DNA from: an uncultured Prevotellaceae bacterium
GTDB taxonomy: Bacteria > Bacteroidota > Bacteroidia > Bacteroidales > Bacteroidaceae
Assembly: GCA_946644025.1 (NCBI GenBank)
Contig: CAMPCG010000012.1
Span: 1 to 22,527 of the forward strand
Length of the DNA stretch: 22,527 nucleotides
Direction of reading: 5' to 3'
Part shown: positions 11,890-19,416 of the stretch, piece after piece
Layout of the letters: each line of letters begins with the position of its first letter
How positions within the stretch are numbered: the first letter of the stretch is position 1
Notes under the pieces: generated by a model
What the model was told of the DNA's origin: nothing
The model's database searches: none
What the model saw: only the letters and a program-made list of their open reading frames with translations
Made by a program: the position numbers and the translations under genes

Positions 11890-14016
11890 TTAGTACCAGT
11901 CTTCAGAGTAAGTATCGTTGTCTACTACATCCACCGGGACGAACTCTATGTAGTCGAACTGCCACTTGAGGTCGGTCTCGTCCTGTATGACGTTCTTGAT
12001 ACGGAACCAGTAGTCCTGGCTCTGCTTGAACTGCTGACGAGAGAGAATCTTGCGGAGCGAGGCGTTGCGCACGTCGCTGCGCTGGTTGACGGTGGGTCCC
12101 CAGTCGGAGTACTCGGGATGGTCGCGGTAGCTGAACAGTCCGCGCATGTAGCCACGGTTGCGCATAGCGGCGTCGGTGGCCACACCCATGTCGTCCTCCT
12201 CAAAGTAGGTGGTAGAACCGATGCGCGGATCGTCGATACCGATACGCACGTCGAGCGGGATGTCGATGGCCTGCATCGACGAGAGGCTGGGCGACGTGCC
12301 GAGATAGAACTGCATCATGCCGCCGTGGGCCATGGGGGTGTAGAAGATGCGGAACTCGTAGGTACCCGTCGGAACGTGCGGAAGCTTGATGGCCAGGTCG
12401 TAGTTGCCCCATCCCTGGAAGGTGTCGCTCTGCCAGGCGTTGTAGGCACCCTTCACGTTGTAGCGGAAGCGGTTCTCGGGCGAGAAGCTCACCACGTTGT
12501 CGAAATAGTTGAGCGGGAAGGCCACGCGGGCACCGCTGCCGCCACCGTTCTTCGAGCTGATGAGCGTCGAGGTGCTCATGCGGATGTTGTTGTTGATGAA
12601 CTCTACGAGGAAGGTGGTGCTGTCGAAGCGCATACGCTCGTGGAGCACACCCTTGGGTACCAGTTCGTCGTAGACCAGCATGGAGCGGATGCCGTGGATG
12701 TAGCCGTTGTAGGTCTGAATGTTGGTGTCGTAGGGCAGGTTGTCGCTGGTGCGGGCTATGCGGACACCCTCACGCAGAAGGCGGTGTATGCCGTAGTCGT
12801 TCACCAGGGCACCGGTCTGCTCTGCCGTCTCGCTGCCCAGCTCGTCGGTCAGCGTATTGAACGTGCGGTAGCGGTTGATGTAGAGCTGCGTGCCGACGGG
12901 CTCCCAAATCTTCAGGATGGTGCCGGGCAGCATCGTCTCGTAGTAGTCGAAGGGCTGGCAACCGTTGGTGTAGTTCCAGGTGTTGGGATGGCTGTTGCGC
13001 TCGTAGACCAGCTCGTTCTGCGCCATGCCGGCGTACAGGATGTGGTAGGCCACAAACATGTTCAGCGCGTTGAAGCGGTTGGTGTAGTCTGTGCCGGTGC
13101 TCACGCTGTTGCCTGTCTCGCTGAGGTAGTCGTACCAGGAGGCGGCATTGGCATACTGCTCGTTGGCATAGCTGATGAGGTCGTCGATGCTGTGTATGCC
13201 GTTCTCGGCCAGCACGGAGTTAGGCTCTGCAAAGATGGTGTAGGCAATGAGGCACTCCTCGGGCACGTAGAGACGTGAGCCGTCGGTGTCGTTGCGGTCG
13301 GTAATGGTGTAGGTCTCGTTCTTCTTGGTCTTCGAGAGCGAGTCGGCCAGTCCGGTGAGCTTCAGTGCCTCCATGAAGATGCTGTAGTCCTCGTGGCGGT
13401 CAAGCTCGTCAGCAATGAGGCGCGTGCTGCGCGGTATGACGCGGTTGAGGATATGCACGATACCGTTGGTGACGATGCTGTCGGGCTCGATGATGACGGC
13501 CGACTTCTCCAGCGTGACGCGACCCAGCGAGTCGATGGAACCGCTGGTCTGGACGGGACGTCCGAGCATGGTGGCCACAGAGCCGCCGGCACCGCCCATC
13601 TCGATGGTGTTGTGTATACCGGCAGCGAGGTGATACATGGCGATGTCGCTACACAGGCTGTCGCTGAGACCTTCAAGAGAATTAGACTCCATGCCGTTGT
13701 GGGGGATGACGGCCTCGACATCGTTCCACAGACTGTCGAGGTAGAGACGTATGGCCTCGTTGGTGGGAGCGAAGCAGGTGTATTCACCGTAGCTGGAGAG
13801 GTTGCGGTCCAGTCTCACGCGGCTCAGGATATAGTCGAACGACGTGAGCTCGGCCTTGCGCTTGATGTAGTCGGCAGCCGTCTCGCCGGTGGCGGTGAAG
13901 AGGTCGCTCTCGTCAGGCTCGGGGTTACAGGAAGCAAGAGTGATGGATGCTATAGAAGCTATAGAGACTATAGACGCTATAGAAGCAATTGAAGCTTTGA
14001 AAAAATTCTTAATCAT
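11890..14016 (-). CDS. Fasciclin (FAS1) domain lipoprotein with C-terminal beta-sandwich
   Basis: The product is 708 aa. The signal peptide is a run of Ala-Ser-Ile triplets leading to the lipobox TLAS-C30. FAS1 domain 1, at about 45-190, has YTCFAPTNEAI near residue 84 and NGIVHILNRVIPRS. A second, expanded FAS1-like region starts at about 200 (YSIFMEALKLTGLADSL) and ends near NGYIHGIRSMLVYDELVP. The last 220 residues or so look like a jelly-roll or galactose-binding-like domain (GTYEFRIFYTPMAHGGMMQF, then closing FDYIEFVPVDV), suggesting carbohydrate binding; that is an inference from pattern only. A strong Shine-Dalgarno precedes the start. It follows a SusD gene by 18 nt. A 21-codon open extension follows its TAA stop in frame. 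Confidence 0.88.
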   Translation of the reverse strand: MIKNFFKASIASIASIVSIASIASITLASCNPEPDESDLFTATGETAADYIKRKAELTSFDYILSRVRLDRNLSSYGEYTCFAPTNEAIRLYLDSLWNDVEAVIPHNGMESNSLEGLSDSLCSDIAMYHLAAGIHNTIEMGGAGGSVATMLGRPVQTSGSIDSLGRVTLEKSAVIIEPDSIVTNGIVHILNRVIPRSTRLIADELDRHEDYSIFMEALKLTGLADSLSKTKKNETYTITDRNDTDGSRLYVPEECLIAYTIFAEPNSVLAENGIHSIDDLISYANEQYANAASWYDYLSETGNSVSTGTDYTNRFNALNMFVAYHILYAGMAQNELVYERNSHPNTWNYTNGCQPFDYYETMLPGTILKIWEPVGTQLYINRYRTFNTLTDELGSETAEQTGALVNDYGIHRLLREGVRIARTSDNLPYDTNIQTYNGYIHGIRSMLVYDELVPKGVLHERMRFDSTTFLVEFINNNIRMSTSTLISSKNGGGSGARVAFPLNYFDNVVSFSPENRFRYNVKGAYNAWQSDTFQGWGNYDLAIKLPHVPTGTYEFRIFYTPMAHGGMMQFYLGTSPSLSSMQAIDIPLDVRIGIDDPRIGSTTYFEEDDMGVATDAAMRNRGYMRGLFSYRDHPEYSDWGPTVNQRSDVRNASLRKILSRQQFKQSQDYWFRIKNVIQDETDLKWQFDYIEFVPVDVVDNDTYSEDWY
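13942..13995. repeat. Six 9-bp tandem repeats encoding the (Ala-Ser-Ile)n signal-peptide core
   Basis: Six consecutive 9-bp units of the type GCTTCTATA (minus strand) encode ASI or VSI six times in the hydrophobic core of the 708-aa FAS1 lipoprotein's signal peptide. The unit length is a multiple of three, so copy-number change would lengthen or shorten the core by three residues without a frameshift. Confidence 0.85.
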
Positions 14017-14024
14017 TTTATGTT

Positions 14025-14034
14025 CCTCCTTCCT
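14025..14034 (-). promoter_or_regulatory. Canonical Shine-Dalgarno of the 708-aa FAS1 gene
   Basis: The minus strand reads AGGAAGGAGG, then 8 nt, then ATG at 14016. This purine block directly abuts the upstream SusD stop codon. Other starts in this operon lack any such site, so this junction is unusual and supports initiation at 14016. Confidence 0.7.
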
Positions 14035-15909
14035 TTAGTATGTTTTCTCGTAGATGTTTCCGCTCTTGTATGCAGGGTTCTGCTTCAGCAGCGGGCACAC
14101 GTTGATGTCGCTATTGGGTATGGGCAGATAGAGGTAGGCCTCGTTCTGCATCTTTGCCCTGATGGCAGTGGCGTCGGTGCCTCGGCTGCGCGTGGCGAGC
14201 ATGAGCATGTCCTCGTAGATGGCGGGGAGGCCAGAGCCGTCGTCGCCGGCGAGGTCGGCCAGCAGGCTGTTGTACTGCACGCCGTTGATGTGGCGGTAGT
14301 TGTAGCGCAGCAGGTCGTACCAGCGCTTGCCCTCGAAGCAGAGCTCACGCAGACGCTCACGCATGACGAACGTCTCCAGCTGCTGCTGGGTGTAGCCGCT
14401 GTAGGTAGTCCACTTCAGACCCACAGAAGACAGGTCGGCCTCGTTGATGCTGCGGGAGTTGACGGCCTCCACAAGGTTGAACACATCCTGACGCAGCGAG
14501 TCGTTCCACTGCTTGGTGCTCTCGTCGGCGACGGCGTTGCCGTCGGCATCGGTGGGGAGGCTGCGCATGAGCTGCACCTCGGCCTCGGCCTTCATCAGCA
14601 TCACGTCGGTAAGACGGTAGAAGATGTAGTTCTGGTTGTAGTTGGCAAAGGTGCGTCCTTCTGTGCGCTGCTCCAGCTGCGTGTTGCTGGGTTTGGAGGA
14701 GATGCCCGTCTGAGCCACCATCTTGCGCACGTGGGTGTAGTCGTCGCTACTGGACTTGGGACTGTAGACGGCTCCGTAGTAGCGCAGGTCCTGGTTGGCA
14801 AAGACGCTCTGGCTGCTGGTGGCGAGTGCCGTCTGCGTGCTGAGTGCCGTGAGGAAGATGTTCGAAGCCTTGAGGAATCCCTCAGTCGAGTTGTTTGCAC
14901 CGTACTTATACAAGTACTTGCAGAGTCCTGCGTTGTTGGTCGACTGGAGCTCGAAGATGCTCTCCTCGGCGTTCTGAACGGAGAACAAAGCCTGATACGT
15001 CTGGTTGCCGTCTGCCAGTGGGTATGCCTTCAGCTCCATCTCGTTGCGGCCCCGCACATGCTGCTGCCGCTTCGACTCGATGACCTGGTCGCAGTAGGCA
15101 ACGCATCGCTGATAGTCGGCCTCGCTGTGCATGACGGATGCCCGCCAGAGGTAGATGTCGGCCAGCAGTGAGAGCACGCCGTCGCGCGTCATCCATCCCA
15201 CGCGGCGCCACTCGTTGACGGTGTAGCTGTTGGAGCGCAGGCAGTTGGGGTTGGCGGCCACTTCTTCCAGGGTGGCAATGAGCTGGTCGATGATGTATGC
15301 CGGCGCTGACTGAGCCACCTGCATGTTCTGGCTGCTGTTCATGTACGACTCCGTGATGTAGGGCACGTCGCGGTAATTGCGTACAAGGATGAAGTAGCAG
15401 AGCGAGCGCAGGGCAAGCATCTGACAGCGGTCTGACTCATAGTCGGGCTGAGTGTAGTTGGGGTCTTCCTGCCTGACGGCCTCGGCTCGGTCAAGCACAA
15501 TGTTACAGCGGTTGATGACGTTGTAGATGGAGGCCCACTGGGCGAAGGTGTTGGTGGTCTGCATGTTGACAGCTCCCATCTCCTCGAGCGCATCGGGAAT
15601 GGCACCGGTGGGTGTGGCTGTCTGCACCAGCTCGTCGCTGCGGAATCCTGTCCACACAACAAGTCGCGTCATCACGTCCTCGGCACCCATGGCGGCGTAG
15701 GCAGCGTTGACCATCGACGACACGTCGCTCTTCGTCTTCCAGAAGTCCTCGTCCACCGTCTTGTCCTCGGGCAGGATGATGGTGTCGAGGCAGGAGGTGA
15801 GCATGGGAGTAAGGAATAGCGGAGTAAGGAGTAAATAGGTCACTCTCTTAGCCGAGTCCTTTACCTTATTATATATATAGTTCTTTGTATTCATAATCTT
15901 AGTATTCAA
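14035..15909 (-). CDS. SusD/RagB-family outer-membrane lipoprotein
   Basis: The product is 624 aa from the first Met at 15909. A second Met at 15894 (MNTKNYIYNK) would give 619 aa and is equally possible. The lipobox MLTS-C40 follows a signal-peptide core with repeated LLTP/LFLTP words. SusD features include SDVSSMVNAAYAAM near the mature N-terminus, ASIYNVINRCNIVLDRAEAV, the helix LALRSLCYFILVRNYRDVPY, WRRVGWMTRDGVLSLLADIY, and the late RERLRELCFEGKRWYDLLRY that typifies the family. It should cap the SusC encoded 18 nt upstream and contribute ligand binding. The length and motif set are normal. The substrate is unknown. Confidence 0.94.
   Translation of the reverse strand: MNTKIMNTKNYIYNKVKDSAKRVTYLLLTPLFLTPMLTSCLDTIILPEDKTVDEDFWKTKSDVSSMVNAAYAAMGAEDVMTRLVVWTGFRSDELVQTATPTGAIPDALEEMGAVNMQTTNTFAQWASIYNVINRCNIVLDRAEAVRQEDPNYTQPDYESDRCQMLALRSLCYFILVRNYRDVPYITESYMNSSQNMQVAQSAPAYIIDQLIATLEEVAANPNCLRSNSYTVNEWRRVGWMTRDGVLSLLADIYLWRASVMHSEADYQRCVAYCDQVIESKRQQHVRGRNEMELKAYPLADGNQTYQALFSVQNAEESIFELQSTNNAGLCKYLYKYGANNSTEGFLKASNIFLTALSTQTALATSSQSVFANQDLRYYGAVYSPKSSSDDYTHVRKMVAQTGISSKPSNTQLEQRTEGRTFANYNQNYIFYRLTDVMLMKAEAEVQLMRSLPTDADGNAVADESTKQWNDSLRQDVFNLVEAVNSRSINEADLSSVGLKWTTYSGYTQQQLETFVMRERLRELCFEGKRWYDLLRYNYRHINGVQYNSLLADLAGDDGSGLPAIYEDMLMLATRSRGTDATAIRAKMQNEAYLYLPIPNSDINVCPLLKQNPAYKSGNIYEKTY
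15806..15834. repeat. Imperfect GGAGTAA repeats in the second SusD signal peptide
   Basis: GGAGTAA (plus strand) occurs at 15806-15812, 15821-15827 and 15828-15834, with a variant 8-mer GGAATAGC at 15813-15820. Together they encode the LLLTPLFLTP core of the 624-aa SusD signal peptide. The copies are less regular than in the other SusD gene. Confidence 0.65.
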
Positions 15910-15927
15910 TTTTCAATTAACAATTGA

Positions 15928-18900
15928 TTAGAATCCCACGTTAAGCGTCAGCGTGAACTGCTTCGAGCGCGGTGTGCGTGCCGTGTCGAAGGCAGGTGAG
16001 TATCCGCGTGCCGACACCTCGGGGTCGGTTCCGCTGTACTTGGTCCACACGTAGAGGTTGTTGATGGAGGCGTAGGCTTGCAGGTTGCTCAGTCCCCACT
16101 TCTTAATCTTCTTGCGGTCGAAGTTGTAGGCAATCTGCAGGTTCTGGAAGCGCACGAATCCTCCGTCCTCGACGTAGCGGTCGCTGGACTGGAAGTTCCA
16201 GCCTGCGTTATACATGGCTCGCGGCATCGGCGTCACGTCGCCCTCCTTGCGCCAGCGGTAGTTCACCGTTGCGCTCTGGTTGTTGGTGCCGTACATGTTC
16301 TCCAGGTTCATGCGTGCAATGTTGATGACCTTGTTGCCGAAGCGGTACATGAATCGTGCCTTCACACTCCAGGGTCCGTAGCGCAGGGTGAAGTTGAAAC
16401 CACCGCTGACCTTCGGCAGCGAGTTGCCAAGGTACACCACGTCGAGGGCATTGATCTGTCCGTCGTGGTTGATGTCCTCGTACCTGGCGTCACCGCCCTG
16501 GAACTTGTATCGTGCGGAGCCGTCGCTATAGTCGTAGACCATGCGCTGGGGCTCACCCGTGGTACGGTCCATGAGCACGTTGCCGTCGCTGCCGATGGCC
16601 ACCGGGGCGCTATAGGGCTGCTTGGCGAGGTTGCGCTCGGCATACCACTCGTCGGGCAGTGTGCCCTGGAGGAAGCCGTTAATCCAGTTCTCATATTCGG
16701 CTGTCGAGAGACCGTTCTCCACCTGATAGTTCTGCAGGTAGTCGTAGGTCATGTTGTACACGCCCTGATAGCGGAAACCGTAGATAGAGCCGAGCGAGTT
16801 GTTCAGCTGCACGCGGATGGGGTAGCCGCTGGGGCTGCCTGTGGCATTGCCGCGCACGGTGGCGTCCCAGGTGGTGCCGTTGATGCTCTGCAGCACGCTC
16901 TCGTCCATCTCCTTCAGCAGGTTGGTGTTCTGAGCGATGTTGGCGCTGAAGTCGGCCGAGAACTTGCCAATCGTGATGAATTTCTTGGCAGTGAAGTTCA
17001 GCTCCCAACCCTCGTTGGTCATGCGGCCCACGTTGCTCCAGCTTATCTGCGAGTAGCCCGTGAACGAGGGGATGTTCACCTTCTCCATGAGCAGGTCCTT
17101 GGTGTCCTTGTAGTAATAGTCGAACTCAACCTCAACCTTGTTGTCCCACAGTCCCAGGTTTGCACCGATGTTGTAGCTGCTGGTCTTTTCCCAGCGCAGG
17201 TCGTCGAGCTTCAGTCCGTCGAGGGTGGAGAAGTTAGCCCGGTCGTTGCCCTTTCCGTAGCTTCCTGCTGAGGTGTTGTAGGTGTTGTAGAAGAGGTAGT
17301 CCTTGTCCGGTGCCTTACCGTTGATACCCCACGATGCGCGTACGCCGAGCATGGAGACGACCTTTTCCTTTGCCCATTTCATGAACGGCTCGTCGATGAT
17401 GTTCCATCGTGCCGACACGCCGGGGAAGTAAGCCCACTTGTTCTTCGGGCCGAACTTCGAGTCGCCGTCGGCTCGGAGCGAGAAGCCCAGCGAGTAGCGA
17501 CCGTCGAGGTAGGAGGCGTGGCCGTTGTAGAGGATGTTCTGCGAGCGGCTCTCGCCCGACCCGCTGCTGGGAGCCTCTGCGATGGCGGCATCCACCGTAG
17601 GCGATGTGATGTCGTTGGGCAGGTGGGTCATGTTCGTCGACTGGCGGTTGTTCTTCGAGGTAGACAGCTCGTAGCGCAGCAGCATGGTGGCTGTCCAGTC
17701 GCGGTTCTTGAAGTAGGGGGTGAACACCAGCTCCGTGCGGCCGCCAATCTTCATGCTGTTGTACTCGTAGTTGGTGGTAGCGTTGTATTTGTTGCTGGTC
17801 CAGATGTCGGTGGAGAGCGATGCCGGCCAGTAGGTGGGCTTGCTCTCTGCGAAGATGTCGAAGTCCACACGTCCGTTGAACGTCAGTCGGCTCTTCTCGG
17901 CCTCGGTGCCCAGGATTTCATACTTGATGGTGAAGTCGGGGGTGAGGCGGTAGGTCTGGTCCTTAATCCAGGCCTCGTGAGCGATGGCCACAGGGTTGCC
18001 CAGTTTCCGTATCGACGAGAGGTCGTAGCTGGAGTAGTCGCCGTCGTAGGGCGACGTGTTGCGGTTGGGTGCCGAGGGGTTCATCAGGTAGTACTCGCCC
18101 GTGTCGCTTCCGTCGGCGTTCTGCCGGTAGATGGACATGTTGGGCGCAATGTTCTGTGCAATGCTCAGGATGGAGCCGTTGGCCTCGTTGTTCTTATAAT
18201 TATTGGTATAGGTAAGAGCGAAGTTGGTGATGAAGCGTATGCGGTCGGACACGTTGTAGTCGAGCGCCATACGCGTGGTGAACTGCTGGAACTTCTGCTC
18301 GATGATGGAGCCCGTCTGGTGCTTGTAACCAGCTGATATGCGGAACGTTGCCTTCTGTCCGCCACCGGTGAGGTTGACGTTGAAGTCGTGCATGGCGCCG
18401 AACTTCTTCACGGCGTCCACCCAGTCGGTGTTGTTGTTCCAGTTCTCATACTCGGCCCACGACTTGTCGTAGTTGATTTCGGCAATGTTCGTGGTGCGGT
18501 CGCTTCGCTGTGTGGGGTTGTAGAACTCCTCCTTCATCAGCATGGTGTAGTCGTCACCGTTGAGCAGCGTGTAGCCTTCGGGCTGCCACGTGCCAGTAAA
18601 CTTGTAGGAGAAGTTCACCTTCGGTTTTCCGCGTGAGCCTCGCTTGGTGGTAATCTTGATGACACCGTTGGAGCCGCGCGAGCCCCATACTGCCGTTGCG
18701 GCAGCGTCCTTAAGCACCTCGATGCTGGCAATATCCTCCACGTTCACCGACAGCAGCGACGAATACTGCTCCTCGTCGGCATTGAGGAAGTCGAAGTCCT
18801 CGTCGGGGTTGTCGAAGATTTTGTCGTCGACGACGATGAGGGGGTTGGCGTTTGCCGAGAGGGTGGTGACACCGCGGAGTCGCATCTGCGTTCCGGAACC

Positions 18901-19401
18901 GAGGTTACCCGAGTTGCTGACGATGTCGAGACCGGCAATCTCACCCTGCAGGGCCTCGTCGGCCGATGTGAAGGCGAGACCCTCCACCTGCTCCATGTTC
19001 ATGGTCTGGGTGGCCACGGTCATCTCTTTCTTCTGGATGGTCAGACCGCCGCTATTGGTGCGCCTTCCCACCACCTTCACCTCTTTCAGCTGGGTGTTGG
19101 CGGGTTCCAGGTGTACCTTGAAGTTTGTCTGGTTGCCTATTGTGATGACTTTCTCCTTGTCGCCGACGTATGAGAACACGAGCTTGTTCTTCGTGCTCTT
19201 TACCTGCATGGAGAAGTTACCGTTGAAGTCGGTCTGTGTAGCCGAGACGATACGGTTGTTGGCATCGCGCTCCACGACGTTACCCATCATGATAGGTCCG
19301 TCGGCATCGCTGAGCGTACCCGATATGCGTATGCCCTGTGCCACGGCTATCTGCGCGGCTATACACAGCAGGGCTGTAGTAAATGCTTTCTTGATATTCA
19401 T
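15928..19401 (-). CDS. SusC/RagA-family TonB-dependent outer-membrane transporter
   Basis: The product is 1157 aa. A signal peptide ends in QIAVAQ at about residue 22. A carboxypeptidase-regulatory-like domain occupies about 26-100 (ISGTLSDADGPIMMGNVV). The plug domain at about 125-255 has TSADEALQGEIAGLDIV, then MRLRGVTTLSANANPLIVVD and SIEVLKDAAATAVWGSRGSN. The rest is barrel, ending in the classic aromatic terminus FTLTLNVGF. An INHDGQINALD loop is calcium-binding-like. It should be an energised importer working with the SusD encoded 18 nt downstream. It begins 15 nt after the four-domain FAS1 gene, so the three form a module. It is clearly diverged from the other SusC in the operon, so a recent tandem duplication is unlikely. 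The substrate is unknown. Confidence 0.95.
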   Translation of the reverse strand: MNIKKAFTTALLCIAAQIAVAQGIRISGTLSDADGPIMMGNVVERDANNRIVSATQTDFNGNFSMQVKSTKNKLVFSYVGDKEKVITIGNQTNFKVHLEPANTQLKEVKVVGRRTNSGGLTIQKKEMTVATQTMNMEQVEGLAFTSADEALQGEIAGLDIVSNSGNLGSGTQMRLRGVTTLSANANPLIVVDDKIFDNPDEDFDFLNADEEQYSSLLSVNVEDIASIEVLKDAAATAVWGSRGSNGVIKITTKRGSRGKPKVNFSYKFTGTWQPEGYTLLNGDDYTMLMKEEFYNPTQRSDRTTNIAEINYDKSWAEYENWNNNTDWVDAVKKFGAMHDFNVNLTGGGQKATFRISAGYKHQTGSIIEQKFQQFTTRMALDYNVSDRIRFITNFALTYTNNYKNNEANGSILSIAQNIAPNMSIYRQNADGSDTGEYYLMNPSAPNRNTSPYDGDYSSYDLSSIRKLGNPVAIAHEAWIKDQTYRLTPDFTIKYEILGTEAEKSRLTFNGRVDFDIFAESKPTYWPASLSTDIWTSNKYNATTNYEYNSMKIGGRTELVFTPYFKNRDWTATMLLRYELSTSKNNRQSTNMTHLPNDITSPTVDAAIAEAPSSGSGESRSQNILYNGHASYLDGRYSLGFSLRADGDSKFGPKNKWAYFPGVSARWNIIDEPFMKWAKEKVVSMLGVRASWGINGKAPDKDYLFYNTYNTSAGSYGKGNDRANFSTLDGLKLDDLRWEKTSSYNIGANLGLWDNKVEVEFDYYYKDTKDLLMEKVNIPSFTGYSQISWSNVGRMTNEGWELNFTAKKFITIGKFSADFSANIAQNTNLLKEMDESVLQSINGTTWDATVRGNATGSPSGYPIRVQLNNSLGSIYGFRYQGVYNMTYDYLQNYQVENGLSTAEYENWINGFLQGTLPDEWYAERNLAKQPYSAPVAIGSDGNVLMDRTTGEPQRMVYDYSDGSARYKFQGGDARYEDINHDGQINALDVVYLGNSLPKVSGGFNFTLRYGPWSVKARFMYRFGNKVINIARMNLENMYGTNNQSATVNYRWRKEGDVTPMPRAMYNAGWNFQSSDRYVEDGGFVRFQNLQIAYNFDRKKIKKWGLSNLQAYASINNLYVWTKYSGTDPEVSARGYSPAFDTARTPRSKQFTLTLNVGF

Positions 19402-19416
19402 GGTGTGATGCGCCGT

